Below are positions 1 to 7,948 of a stretch of DNA of 9,708 nt, piece after piece (position 1 is the stretch's first letter; every line of letters starts with the position of its first letter). The DNA lies in the NCBI GenBank assembly GCA_903927775.1, contig CAIYOE010000147.1, positions 1 to 9,708 of the forward strand, written 5' to 3'. The translations under genes and the position numbers were made by a program. The notes beneath the pieces were generated by a model. That model made no database searches. It was given only the letters and a program-made list of their open reading frames with translations, and was not told where the DNA came from. The DNA is from an uncultured Micrococcales bacterium (GTDB lineage: Bacteria; Actinomycetota; Actinomycetes; Actinomycetales; Microbacteriaceae).

Positions 1-864
1 AGGTAGGTCTGAAACGTTGATTCCCACCATAGCCTCGCCGAGTCCACGGCTTACCTCGGCCAAAACATCTGGGTTGTCATAGAAAGTGGTGGCCTTGACG
101 ATTGCCTTGGCGCGCGCTACCGGGTCGCCGCTTTTGAAGATGCCCGAACCAACGAACACTCCGTCGGCTCCCATCTGCATCATCATTGCTGCGTCGGCAG
201 GGGTTGCAACACCACCGGCCACAAACATTACTACCGGTAGCTTTCCTGTGCGAGCTACTTCCTTGACTAACTCGTATGGTGCCTGAAGTTCCTTTGCGGC
301 AACGTATAAGTCATCCTCGTTTTTCGCCGCGAGTGCTGCGATCTCACCGTAGATGGTGCGGATGTGCTTCATGGCCTCGGATACATCGCCAGTGCCAGCT
401 TCGCCCTTGGAGCGGATCATTGCGGCACCCTCGGTGATTCGGCGAAGAGCCTCTCCCAGATTGGTCGCGCCACAAACAAAGGGAACGTCGAACTTCCACT
501 TGTTGATGTGGTGGACGTAGTCTGCGGGGCTCAACACCTCAGACTCATCGATGTAGTCAACCTTGAGGCTCTGCAGGATCTGCGCCTCAACAAAGTGACC
601 AATTCGAGCCTTGGCCATCACCGGGATGGAGACAGCCTCGATGATGCTGTCAATCATGTCTGGATCGCTCATGCGAGACACCCCGCCCTGTGCACGGATG
701 TCTGCCGGAACACGCTCGAGGGCCATAACGGCAACCGCACCAGCGTCCTCGGCAATTTTCGCCTGCTCGACATTGATTACGTCCATAATCACGCCGCCCT
801 TGAGCATTTCTGCTAGGCCGCGTTTGACGAGGGAACTACCGGTAGTTGCGTTGGATTCTGTCAT
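1..864 (-). CDS. pdxS: Pyridoxal 5'-phosphate synthase lyase subunit PdxS (3' end truncated)
   Basis: This is the synthase subunit of the DXP-independent vitamin B6 pathway. In the cytosol it combines ribose 5-phosphate, glyceraldehyde 3-phosphate and ammonia, supplied by the glutaminase PdxT, to make PLP. The visible 288 codons form a (beta/alpha)8 barrel. The start of the conserved region reads [16 protein letters not shown], and the family's key residues are present: D28, K85 (in VMAKARIGH) and K153 (in [10 protein letters not shown]), matching the Asp and the two catalytic lysines known in B. subtilis PdxS. Near the window edge it reads [10 protein letters not shown] and GINVSDLP. The family usually runs about 10 residues further, so only the extreme C-terminus is missing. 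The ATG at 864 has an AGGA eight bases upstream. It lies 51 bp after the HIT gene on the same strand and may share its transcript. pdxT would be expected just beyond the left edge. Confidence 0.97.
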   Translation of the reverse strand, partial: MTESNATTGSSLVKRGLAEMLKGGVIMDVINVEQAKIAEDAGAVAVMALERVPADIRAQGGVSRMSDPDMIDSIIEAVSIPVMAKARIGHFVEAQILQSLKVDYIDESEVLSPADYVHHINKWKFDVPFVCGATNLGEALRRITEGAAMIRSKGEAGTGDVSEAMKHIRTIYGEIAALAAKNEDDLYVAAKELQAPYELVKEVARTGKLPVVMFVAGGVATPADAAMMMQMGADGVFVGSGIFKSGDPVARAKAIVKATTFYDNPDVLAEVSRGLGEAMVGINVSDLP

Positions 865-915
865 AGTGACAATCCTAAACCAAGCTAAAAAGGCAACTAT
901 TCCGAGGTCCCTGGT

Positions 916-1467
916 TTACGGTATCTGGTGCCAGGCCAGGGCAATGTCCTGTCGTACGTCTTCTAGAAGCCTTGGCAGCGCCTTGGTCTGGGCAATAATG
1001 GGGAAGAAATTGGCATCGTTTCGCCAGCGCGGAACTACGTGCTGGTGTAAGTGGTCGGCGATACCTGCGCCAGCTACTTCGCCTTGATTCATGCCGATAT
1101 TGAAACCATGTGAGCCACTGATGTGTTTGAGCACCTTCATCGCTTTCTGAGTCAATAGACCAATCTCGGCAACTTCCTCAGGGCTTGCTTCGTCGTATGT
1201 GCTCAGATGGCGATAAGGGCACACCAGCAAGTGCCCACTGTTATAGGGATACAGATTCATCAACACGAAAGCACTCTCGCCACGGTGAACGATGAGACCT
1301 TCGGTGTCGGCTTTATCCGGCGCAAGACAAAATGGACAGGCGTCTTTCGGCGGCTGAGTTCCATGCTGAATGTAAACCATTCGGTGCGGAGTCCACAGAC
1401 GTTGGAAGTTGTCGGGCGTTCCCGGCATCTCCCAATTAGGAACCGCCGAAAACTCCTGATCGTTCAC
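916..1467 (-). CDS. HIT-family protein, probable Ap4A phosphorylase/hydrolase (Rv2613c type)
   Basis: This 183-residue histidine-triad protein probably degrades diadenosine polyphosphates such as Ap4A in the cytosol. The triad is HLHQHVV (H139, H141, H143), followed by PRW. Upstream lie the nucleotide-binding stretch LMNLYPYNSGHLLV (N71, H79) and a CPFC cysteine pair (C44, C47) typical of this branch. Size, CPFC motif and position next to thrS match mycobacterial Rv2613c, an Ap4A phosphorylase; the exact activity here is inferred from that. The start is a GTG at 1467, only 2 bp after the thrS stop, with a weak AGG about 7 bases upstream, so it is probably translated from the thrS transcript. 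In M. tuberculosis the next genes are pgsA1, an acyltransferase and pimA. Here pdxS follows after 51 bp. The alternative is a general HIT nucleoside phosphoramidase. Confidence 0.92.
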   Translation of the reverse strand: MNDQEFSAVPNWEMPGTPDNFQRLWTPHRMVYIQHGTQPPKDACPFCLAPDKADTEGLIVHRGESAFVLMNLYPYNSGHLLVCPYRHLSTYDEASPEEVAEIGLLTQKAMKVLKHISGSHGFNIGMNQGEVAGAGIADHLHQHVVPRWRNDANFFPIIAQTKALPRLLEDVRQDIALAWHQIP

Positions 1468-1469
1468 TG

Positions 1470-3476
1470 TTAGACCTGCGCCTTGTCTTCGATTGACTTG
1501 AGGATTCGGGCAACGGCCTCAGCTACCGGTATGCCGTTTTCCTGAGTTCCGTCGCGGAAACGGAATGAAACCGCGTTGTTTTCAACATCCTGGCCACCGG
1601 CGATCAGCTGGAACGGCACCTTGGCCAACGTGTGGTTACGGATTTTCTTTTGCATGCGCTCGTCGGAGTCGTCTATTTGAACTCGAACCGCGTGCCTCCG
1701 AAGTTGAGCTGCGATGTCGTGCAAGTAATCACTGAAGGCATCGGCTACCGGGATTCCGACAACCTGAACCGGTGCCAACCAAGGTGGGAAATGACCTGCG
1801 TAGTGTTCTGTCAGAACTCCGAAGAAACGCTCAATGGAACCAAAGAGGGCTCGGTGAATCATTACTGGCCGTTGCTTGGTGCCGTCTGGCGCGGTGTATT
1901 CGAGGTCGAAACGCTCTGGCAAGTTGAAGTCAAGCTGAATCGTACTCATCTGCCAGGTACGGCCAATGGCATCGCGAGCCTGAACGGAAATCTTTGGGCC
2001 GTAGAAGGCTGCCCCTCCCGGGTCAGGCACCAACTCAAGTCCAGACTCGGTGGCAACTTTTTCTAGCGTCGCGGTTGCCGTTTCCCAAATCTCATCGCTG
2101 CCCACGAACTTTGGGTTCAAAGGGTCGCGAGTCGAGAGCTCGAGGTAAAAGTCGTTTAGGCCGTAGTCCTTGAGAAGACCAAGTACGAAGTTCAACACGT
2201 TGGTTAGCTCAGACTCCATGTTGTCCGGAGTCACAAAAAGGTGAGCGTCGTCTTGAGTCATACCGCGAACCCGGGTCAGCCCGTGCAAAACACCAGACTT
2301 CTCGTAGCGATAAACGCTGCCGAATTCGAACATCCTTAGTGGCAAGTCACGGTAAGAACGCGCCTGCGACTTGAAAACCAGGATGTGGAACGGACAGTTC
2401 ATCGGCTTCAGATAGTAATCCTGACCCTGCTTTCGCACGACGCCGTTCTCGTCCACCTCTTCATCCATGCGCATTGGTGGGAACATGCCATCGGCATACC
2501 AGGCCAGGTGACCACTGGTCTCAAAGAGGTTGCTCTTGGTGATGTGCGGGCTGTAAACGAATTCGTAGCCGGATTCCTCGTGGCGCTTTCGGCTGTAGTC
2601 CTCCATGACGCGACGCATGGTTCCACCCTTTGGATGGAAAACCGCAAGACCTGACCCAATTTCTTCTGGGAAGGAGAATAGGTCTAGCTCAGCCCCCAGG
2701 CGACGGTGGTCGCGCTTCGCGGCTTCTTCTAGGCGTTCCTGGTGCGCGCGAAGTTCGTCTTTGCTTGGCCATGCGGTTCCGTAGACACGCTGCAGCTGCT
2801 TGTTGTTTTCGTTGCCACGCCAGTAAGCACTGGCCACGCGAGTGAGTGCGTAACCGTTTCCGATCATGCGCGTGTTCGGCAGGTGTGGTCCTCGACATAG
2901 GTCGAACCAGACTGTTTCTCCGCTCTTGGAGTCAACGTTGTCGTAAATAGTGAGTTCGCCTGCGCCAACTTCGGCACTGCCCTCGCCTAGATCCGAACCC
3001 TTGAGCCCGATTAGCTCGAGCTTATAAGGCTCGTTTGCAAGTTCCACGCGCGCATCGCTGTCGTTCGTGACTCTTCGCATAAAGCGTTGGCCAGCTTGAA
3101 CGATGCGGTTCATCTCTTTTTCGAGCGCTCGCAAATCCTCCGGGTTGAATGGAGTTTCCACATCAAAGTCGTAGTAAAAGCCATCAGTGATTGGAGGGCC
3201 GATTCCCAATTTGGCCTCAGGGTTGATGTTCTGAACCGCCTGAGCCAACACGTGAGCGGCCGAGTGTCGAAGAATGTTTAAGCCGTCTGGGCTACCGATT
3301 AGGACGCCCTCGATGATGTCTCCGGCGGCTACCTTGAAAGCAAGATCCTTTAGCTCGCCATTGACGCGCTGGGCAACGGTCGCTCGATCGGTAAAGAGCT
3401 TGAAGCCGTCAGTTCCAGGTTCAACTTCTATGGGTTGCCCATCGACGGAAATTTTCATTAGCTGCTCTTGCGACAC
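1470..3476 (-). CDS. thrS: Threonyl-tRNA synthetase
   Basis: This class II aminoacyl-tRNA synthetase charges tRNA-Thr with threonine. It is 668 residues long, close to the usual ~640-690, and has all domains. The order is an N-terminal TGS domain (about 7-68), the editing/SAD domain with H71-x3-H75 and C194-x3-H198, the catalytic core (about 260-560) and the C-terminal anticodon-binding domain (about 565-662). The catalytic zinc ligands C361 (MNCPFH), H412 (DDAHLF) and H541 (MIHRA) are present. Motif 2 runs around [13 protein letters not shown] with R390 and E392, and motif 3 around [10 protein letters not shown]. The start used is GTG at 3476, with GGAG five bases upstream. An ATG at 3458, giving MKISVDGQ, is the alternative and would still leave the TGS domain whole. 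It heads the minus-strand run and its stop is 2 bp from the HIT gene start. I see no T-box leader. Confidence 0.98.
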   Translation of the reverse strand: MSQEQLMKISVDGQPIEVEPGTDGFKLFTDRATVAQRVNGELKDLAFKVAAGDIIEGVLIGSPDGLNILRHSAAHVLAQAVQNINPEAKLGIGPPITDGFYYDFDVETPFNPEDLRALEKEMNRIVQAGQRFMRRVTNDSDARVELANEPYKLELIGLKGSDLGEGSAEVGAGELTIYDNVDSKSGETVWFDLCRGPHLPNTRMIGNGYALTRVASAYWRGNENNKQLQRVYGTAWPSKDELRAHQERLEEAAKRDHRRLGAELDLFSFPEEIGSGLAVFHPKGGTMRRVMEDYSRKRHEESGYEFVYSPHITKSNLFETSGHLAWYADGMFPPMRMDEEVDENGVVRKQGQDYYLKPMNCPFHILVFKSQARSYRDLPLRMFEFGSVYRYEKSGVLHGLTRVRGMTQDDAHLFVTPDNMESELTNVLNFVLGLLKDYGLNDFYLELSTRDPLNPKFVGSDEIWETATATLEKVATESGLELVPDPGGAAFYGPKISVQARDAIGRTWQMSTIQLDFNLPERFDLEYTAPDGTKQRPVMIHRALFGSIERFFGVLTEHYAGHFPPWLAPVQVVGIPVADAFSDYLHDIAAQLRRHAVRVQIDDSDERMQKKIRNHTLAKVPFQLIAGGQDVENNAVSFRFRDGTQENGIPVAEAVARILKSIEDKAQV

Positions 3477-3510
3477 GTGTGCTCCATGACTGACTCGGAT
3501 ACCTAAATCT

Positions 3511-3557
3511 TAGCCAGCGAACCCGTCTATGCCTGTTTGCTTAGGTTCGCCTTGCTA
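3511..3557. repeat. Imperfect inverted repeat in the thrS-VIT intergenic region
   Basis: GCGAACC (3517-3523) and GGTTCGC (3544-3550) are perfect reverse complements separated by 20 bases. They are flanked by TAGC (3511-3514) and GCTA (3554-3557), which also match after short unpaired gaps. The right half overlaps the DtxR/IdeR-like box. It may be an operator or a structure near the start of one of the two divergent transcripts; its role is unknown. Confidence 0.4.
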
Positions 3558-3559
3558 GA
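3541..3559 (+). promoter_or_regulatory. Possible DtxR/IdeR iron box upstream of the VIT-family gene
   Basis: The 19 bases TTAGGTTCGCCTTGCTAGA match the actinobacterial IdeR/DtxR consensus TWAGGTWAGSCTWACCTWA at about 13-14 of 19 positions, depending on the strand read. The left half is nearly perfect (TTAGGTT) and the right half is degenerate. It lies 32-50 bp before the start of a probable iron/manganese transporter gene, which is the kind of target DtxR-family regulators control. The match was made by eye. No clean -35/-10 pair is visible around it, so whether it represses or activates cannot be judged. Confidence 0.4.
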
Positions 3560-3590
3560 AAAAACATTGAGGAGCAGGTTTGATTGAGGC

Positions 3591-4328
3591 ATGACGATAT
3601 CAAAAGCAGTCGAACTTGACGAACAGCTGATCGCATCTAAAGAATTTCAAAAGGCCGCCATGGCCAGCAAGCTCAACTGGCTAAGGGCCGGAGTCCTGGG
3701 CGCTAACGACGGAATCATGTCCACTTCTGGGCTCCTCATGGGCGTGGCTGGCGCCACGTCGGATTCAGCCGTGATTCTTTTCACAGGGGTAGCGGCCCTG
3801 GTGGCCGGATCTATCTCAATGGCCGGGGGCGAGTACACCTCAGTTTCGGCGCAAAAAGATAGCGAAATAGCCGCTCTAGAAGTTGAGCGAAAAGAATTGG
3901 CCGAACAGCCCGACCTGGAACTGCGGGAACTGGCTTGGTATTACGAACAGAAGGGCCTAACTCTCGAGACCGCGACGAAGGTGGCTCAAGAGCTAACTGC
4001 CAAGGATGCGCTTCGGGCTCACGCGGAAGCCGAACTAGGGATAGAGCTAGGTTCGCACGCTTCACCCACCTCGGCGGCGCTCTCATCTTTCGTTGCGTTT
4101 GCCTCCGGCGGACTGCTTCCGCTGCTTGCCGCCACAGTGCCACCAATGGGTATGCGAATCCCAGCGATAATCGTTGCCGTTGGAATCTCTCTGATTCTGA
4201 CGGGATTCGTTGGAGCGCGAATTGGCGGGGCCGGTGCGCTAAAACCGATTATGCGCAACCTGCTTATCAGTGCTGCCACTATGGGAGTCACGTACGGCAT
4301 TGGAATGCTAGTTGGGCACACTGTCTAA
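3591..4328 (+). CDS. VIT/CCC1-family iron/manganese transporter
   Basis: This 245-residue membrane protein belongs to the VIT1/CCC1 family, which moves Fe2+ or Mn2+ out of the cytosol, usually by proton antiport. About five membrane segments are visible: 33-55 (with the conserved GANDGIMS, D40), 60-83 (ending GGEYTSVSAQ, E81), 163-183, 190-212 and 221-243. Between helices 2 and 3 lies a charged cytosolic section (about 89-155) rich in glutamate (E92, E97, E99, E102, E105, E110, E113), the family's metal-binding helices. It lacks the N-terminal ferritin-like domain of MbfA-type members. An in-frame TGA lies one codon before the ATG at 3591, so this is the earliest start. GAGG sits only one base from that ATG; M24 (3660), just before SKLNWLRAG, is a possible later start. 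A DtxR-like box lies upstream, and mqo follows after 63 bp. Metal specificity cannot be read from the sequence. Confidence 0.92.
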   Translation: MTISKAVELDEQLIASKEFQKAAMASKLNWLRAGVLGANDGIMSTSGLLMGVAGATSDSAVILFTGVAALVAGSISMAGGEYTSVSAQKDSEIAALEVERKELAEQPDLELRELAWYYEQKGLTLETATKVAQELTAKDALRAHAEAELGIELGSHASPTSAALSSFVAFASGGLLPLLAATVPPMGMRIPAIIVAVGISLILTGFVGARIGGAGALKPIMRNLLISAATMGVTYGIGMLVGHTV

Positions 4329-4388
4329 CCAAGTTGTGGGGCAGCGCCCTTTAGGCCCGCTTTTCGGCGCTGCGGTGGATAAACTTGG
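4329..4388 (+). repeat. Nested inverted repeat filling the VIT-mqo gap and covering the mqo ribosome-binding site
   Basis: Two perfect pairs of arms are nested. The outer pair is CCAAGTT (4329-4335) with AACTTGG (4382-4388); the inner pair is GCAGCGCC (4341-4348) with GGCGCTGC (4366-4373). The transcript could fold into a 15-bp interrupted hairpin. The left arm begins immediately after the VIT stop codon, and the right outer arm includes the first bases of the mqo SD (TTGGAG). No T-run follows, so it does not look like a simple intrinsic terminator. It could instead act in mqo translation or in mRNA processing. Confidence 0.6.
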
Positions 4389-4390
4389 AG
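4387..4390 (+). promoter_or_regulatory. Unusually close ribosome-binding site of mqo
   Basis: GGAG ends one base before the GTG start at 4392. Typical SD-to-start spacing is about 5-9 bases. An in-frame TAA at 4380-4382 rules out any earlier start, so this GTG is the only one giving the conserved FAD-binding N-terminus. The context ACTTGGAGAGTGA is almost identical to that of the PhnZ-like gene (ACTTGGAGGGTGA). Confidence 0.5.
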
Positions 4391-4391
4391 A

Positions 4392-5858
4392 GTGATTTCC
4401 CAAAAATACGACGTGGTACTTATTGGTGGCGGCATTATGAGCGCGACCCTAGGAACACTCCTTAAGCAACTAAAACCAAAAGTCAATATCGCTATCTTTG
4501 AGCGCCTAGATGAGGTTGCACAGGAATCCAGTAATCCATGGAACAATGCTGGCACCGGCCACGCCGCGCTTTGCGAGCTCAACTACATGCCTGATTCCAA
4601 GGACGGCAGCCTGCCTGATCCTTCGAAGGCGATCGCCATCAATGAGCAATTCCAACTCAGTAGACAGTTCTGGTCCTGGGCTGTTGAAAACAGCGTGCTT
4701 GGAGACCCAACAGAGTTCATTTCTGCGACCCCACACATGACTTTTGTTCGTGGCGCAAAGGATGTCGATTATCTTCGCCGCCGCTTCGAGGCGCTCAAGG
4801 ATCAACCGCTTTTTGCGGGGATGGAGTTTTCCACTGATCCGTCGAAGATTGCAGAGTGGGCTCCGTTGTTGATTAAGGGGCGAATCGGAGATGAGCCGAT
4901 TGCGGCAACCAGGATTGACTCTGGAACCGACGTAGATTTCGGTGCCATCACAAATCGCCTCCTGCAAAACCTAGTTGCTTCAGGAGCCCAGTTGACCACG
5001 TCTGCAGAGGTGAAATCCCTCAAGAAGCAGTCCGATGGCTCGTGGAACGTGACCGCCAAAACCCAAACTGCTAAAACAACCGTAAATGCCAAGTTCGTTT
5101 TTGTTGGCGCGGGAGGTTGGGCTCTGAAACTTTTCCAGCGATCTGGTATCGCTGAGGCGAAGGGGTATGGGACTTTCCCAGTCGGCGGCCAATGGCTAAA
5201 GACCGACAACCCAGAATTGGTCGCTCAACACAAAGCGAAGGTCTACAGCCAGGCGTCCGTTGGGGCACCACCGATGTCGGTACCGCACTTGGACACCCGA
5301 GTGGTCAACGGCAAAGCGAGCCTGCTGTTTGGCCCTTACGCGACTGCGAACCCAAAGTTCCTAAAGAACGGTTCGATTCTGGATTTGCCTCTCTCGATTC
5401 GCCCTGCAAACGTAATCCCCTATCTAGCGGTTGCGGTTGGAAACTTCGGATTGGTTAAATACCTTGTTGGCGAACTTCTTAAATCTAAATCTCGCAAATT
5501 TGAGTCGTTGCTCGAGTTCATGCCAACTGCAAAGTCTCAGGACTGGGAGCTGCTCAACGCAGGTCAACGTGCTCAGATCATCAAGAAGGAGGCCGCCAAA
5601 GGTGGTGTGCTCCAGTTTGGAACTGAAATAATTACATCGGCAGATGGCAGCATTTCAGGACTCCTAGGGGCGTCGCCCGGGGCATCTACAGCGGTCTACG
5701 CCATGCTCGAGGTTCTTCGCAGTGCGTTCAAGGCTGACTTCTCTGTCTGGGAGCCAAGAATCAAGCAAATCATGCCCTCGTTCGGAACTAGCCTGAACGC
5801 GGATGCAAAGGCTGCTTCTGCAGCCCTGGCCGCAACCGCGAAAGCCCTCAAACTCTAG
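4392..5858 (+). CDS. mqo: Malate:quinone oxidoreductase
   Basis: Mqo is a peripheral-membrane FAD enzyme that oxidises L-malate to oxaloacetate and passes the electrons to quinone. It serves as a TCA-cycle step and an entry to the respiratory chain. The 488 residues match the usual ~490-500. The N-terminal dinucleotide fold is YDVVLIGGGIMSATLG (6-21), followed by the family signature around SSNPWNNAGTGHAALCELNY (46-65), of which the NNAGTGHA core is typical. Other family stretches are RIDSGTDVDFG (174-184), FVGAGGWALKLFQ (237-249), FPVGGQWL (262-269), LLFGPYA (311-317) and the C-terminal LLGASPGASTAVYAMLEVL (424-442). Start is GTG 4392. It follows the VIT gene by 63 bp and may be co-transcribed with it, though the nested inverted repeat between them could separate or tune expression. 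It ends just before a strong bidirectional terminator. No NAD-malate dehydrogenase is in the window. Confidence 0.96.
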   Translation: MISQKYDVVLIGGGIMSATLGTLLKQLKPKVNIAIFERLDEVAQESSNPWNNAGTGHAALCELNYMPDSKDGSLPDPSKAIAINEQFQLSRQFWSWAVENSVLGDPTEFISATPHMTFVRGAKDVDYLRRRFEALKDQPLFAGMEFSTDPSKIAEWAPLLIKGRIGDEPIAATRIDSGTDVDFGAITNRLLQNLVASGAQLTTSAEVKSLKKQSDGSWNVTAKTQTAKTTVNAKFVFVGAGGWALKLFQRSGIAEAKGYGTFPVGGQWLKTDNPELVAQHKAKVYSQASVGAPPMSVPHLDTRVVNGKASLLFGPYATANPKFLKNGSILDLPLSIRPANVIPYLAVAVGNFGLVKYLVGELLKSKSRKFESLLEFMPTAKSQDWELLNAGQRAQIIKKEAAKGGVLQFGTEIITSADGSISGLLGASPGASTAVYAMLEVLRSAFKADFSVWEPRIKQIMPSFGTSLNADAKAASAALAATAKALKL

Positions 5859-5870
5859 GCGTAAACATAG

Positions 5871-5906
5871 AGAAATCCCCGCCAGGTTACCCTGGCGGGG
5901 ATTTCT
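5871..5906. terminator. Bidirectional intrinsic terminator between mqo and the 5'-nucleotidase gene
   Basis: The perfect 16-bp stem has arms 5871-5886 (AGAAATCCCCGCCAGG) and 5891-5906 (CCTGGCGGGGATTTCT), with a 4-base TTAC loop. The outer part of each arm is A/T, which puts T-rich sequence at the stem exit in both directions. It starts 13 bp after the mqo stop and ends 10 bp before the stop codon of the convergent nucleotidase gene, so it very likely ends both transcripts. Confidence 0.92.
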
Positions 5907-5915
5907 GTTAGTTGG

Positions 5916-7892
5916 TTACTTGCCGATTACTGTTTCACGAGCATCAGTTGTGAATACCGAGGTCTTGCCAGCAGCTAGATCTGCTTTCAGTGCATCTACG
6001 AAGACGTCAACCAGAAGGCCACCAAGAACCTGCTTGGATGGATCGAACTGGGTGTAGCCATCGCCACCGTAAACCATGTAGTCAACAGTTGCCACACTGT
6101 AGCTCTTGTCATCCGCAGCAATTGGTGTGCCATCTGCCTTGCTAACTGACACAATGCGCGATCCTGCGGATTTACTGACGTCAACCGTGAACTTCAGCCC
6201 CGAAACCTGCGGCCAGCGACCGGCTGTTGGGTACTGAGATACACCGTTCTCGAGTGCGGCCCAAAGGTTTTTTCCAGTGATGTTGACCATGCTCACGGTG
6301 TTTCCGAATGGGAAGATGGTGTACGCATCGCCAAGAAGAACGTCGTACGGACCGGACGAAGAACTGGTTGGACGAACGAAACTCGTAACGGCTGTGGCAT
6401 AGCCCTTAGCCGGAAGGGTGTCTCGAATTCCACCACCGTTGATGAGGGCGAAATCAGTCTTGTAACGAGTCCTTAGTGCGTCTGCCATGTAGGAGCCGAT
6501 TGCAGCTTCGCCAGAACGCTCAACTGCAGGAGTTCCACCGCGAGGTGCAACGCTGGCCACGGTTCCGATCTTGACGTCATACTTAGCGCCAAGCTGAGCC
6601 TTGTAGCCAGCAATCATTGAGGCAACATCCGAGTCGGGAGTGTAGTTTGCAGCGGTTACTGCCGCCTTGTCGATGTATTCAGTTGAGGACCCAAGAACCT
6701 TGTGAGCCTTAGTATCGACGCAAATCTGAGTCCTGGTGTACTCGACACCGGAGTTGCGTACCTCAGCAACGCTGGTTCCGCCCAGAACGGAGTTGTACTT
6801 TTGGTGGGAGTGGCCACCGAAAATCGCTGCAACGCCCTTTAGACCCTTACCGTAGTCCACAAGAGGACCGACCGCATTTGGTCCCAAATCCATGTTCCAA
6901 CCGTTGTGAGCCACGACGACAACGATGTCCGCTCCAGCCTTCTTAGCGGCATCCACTGCCTTCTGTCCGGCGGCAACACTGTCATCGAAGGTGATTGTCT
7001 GCTTACTTCCTGCCTTGTTGATGTAGTCAAGGTTTCCAGGGAAGACTTCAACCGAAGTATCAGGGGTGTTCAGCGAGACAACACCAACCTTGAGGCCTAG
7101 GCGGTTAATAATGGCGTATGGCGCTGGGTTGTGAACTGCTGCAGGAACGGTCAGACCCTCGAGGGAACTGTAGTTCGAGCCGACCCACTGGAAATTTGAC
7201 GCAGCGATGAACTTCTTTACATGGTCAAGGTTGCGGTCGTGTTCGTGGTTTCCGAATCCGGCAACGTCAATCTTCATTCCGTTCATGGCCTGGATTGTTG
7301 GAATTTCTTCAAACTGGCTCGAGATAGGTGGTGCAGCACCAAAGTTATCTCCAGCTGTAACAGTTACAGTTCCGCCCTTGACTGCTGCGCGGTCTGCGGC
7401 GAATGCCGTGGTAAGAACCGCCGCTCCAATGTTGGTGCTCGAGCTTTCAATTGCGCCATGGAAGTCGCTGAACTGTAAAACCTGGACGGACTTGATGGTT
7501 ACTGGAGCGAATCCCCCACTAATGCTGATTGGTGAAGTTACCGTAGGAACTGACTCACCGTATTCATTAACTGCCTGAACCTGAGGGGTTACCTGTGCTT
7601 TGTTCTTGAAAACTGGCATGTTTGCCGAAGTAGCATTTGCTCCAACGATGATCGGGCAAGCACCAGGACCAGCCGAGATCACGTAGTTGGTAACAGCTGG
7701 GTTCGCAACTACTGGACTCCAGTGGACGGTGATGCCGGTCTTAGCTGCCACTGCGTAAACGTTTGCAGGAGCGTCAGGAACCGCGTAGGTAACATCAGCG
7801 TTTGATGCCGTTACGGGCACCAGGATGGTTGCAGCTACAGCAACCGAGGCAGCGAAAGCGGCAATTGCGCGCTTGAATACGAGTGTGTTCAT
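5916..7892 (-). CDS. Secreted 5'-nucleotidase/2',3'-cyclic phosphodiesterase-like protein with N-terminal FN3 domain
   Basis: This 658-residue exported metallophosphoesterase probably releases phosphate from extracellular nucleotides. Residues 1-32 form a signal peptide: K8 and R9, a hydrophobic core at about 10-28, and likely cleavage after SNA. A fibronectin type III-like domain spans about 37-125 (W58, Y70, NEYGES). The metallophosphatase domain (about 133-375) has its metal ligands in order: D143 and H145 (SDFHG), D182 (AGDNFG), N215 and H216 (GNHE), H329 (VAHNGW), H361 and H363 (GGHSH). The C-terminal 5'-nucleotidase domain (about 435-640) holds INGGGIRDTLP (484-494), DAYTIFPFGN (522-531) and YGGDGY (608-613). 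No LPXTG motif, C-terminal helix or cell-wall repeat follows, so it should be released or held non-covalently. Start ATG 7892 has GAGG only one base upstream. The exact substrate (AMP, UDP-sugars or cyclic nucleotides) cannot be fixed. Confidence 0.94.
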   Translation of the reverse strand: MNTLVFKRAIAAFAASVAVAATILVPVTASNADVTYAVPDAPANVYAVAAKTGITVHWSPVVANPAVTNYVISAGPGACPIIVGANATSANMPVFKNKAQVTPQVQAVNEYGESVPTVTSPISISGGFAPVTIKSVQVLQFSDFHGAIESSSTNIGAAVLTTAFAADRAAVKGGTVTVTAGDNFGAAPPISSQFEEIPTIQAMNGMKIDVAGFGNHEHDRNLDHVKKFIAASNFQWVGSNYSSLEGLTVPAAVHNPAPYAIINRLGLKVGVVSLNTPDTSVEVFPGNLDYINKAGSKQTITFDDSVAAGQKAVDAAKKAGADIVVVVAHNGWNMDLGPNAVGPLVDYGKGLKGVAAIFGGHSHQKYNSVLGGTSVAEVRNSGVEYTRTQICVDTKAHKVLGSSTEYIDKAAVTAANYTPDSDVASMIAGYKAQLGAKYDVKIGTVASVAPRGGTPAVERSGEAAIGSYMADALRTRYKTDFALINGGGIRDTLPAKGYATAVTSFVRPTSSSSGPYDVLLGDAYTIFPFGNTVSMVNITGKNLWAALENGVSQYPTAGRWPQVSGLKFTVDVSKSAGSRIVSVSKADGTPIAADDKSYSVATVDYMVYGGDGYTQFDPSKQVLGGLLVDVFVDALKADLAAGKTSVFTTDARETVIGK

Positions 7893-7948
7893 GCCTCGAA
7901 CTTAAGTAGTGACCATAAACTCTGTTAGCCGTCGAGCCGAATGGGTGT

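Noticed and set aside
364..816. 150-codon plus-strand open frame
   Set aside because: It lies entirely antisense to pdxS, whose conserved residues are unmistakable; low-complexity translation with no family features.
1632..2066. 144-codon plus-strand open frame
   Set aside because: Antisense to the thrS catalytic and anticodon-binding region; a shadow of the real gene.
3477..3590. T-box or other tRNA-sensing leader for thrS
   Set aside because: The region is only 114 bp and no T-box motif or long leader structure is seen.
4506..4967. 153-codon minus-strand open frame and several other frames within mqo
   Set aside because: All are antisense or out of frame to a full-length Mqo with conserved motifs throughout.
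7207..7578. 123-codon plus-strand open frame
   Set aside because: Antisense to the 5'-nucleotidase metal-binding region.
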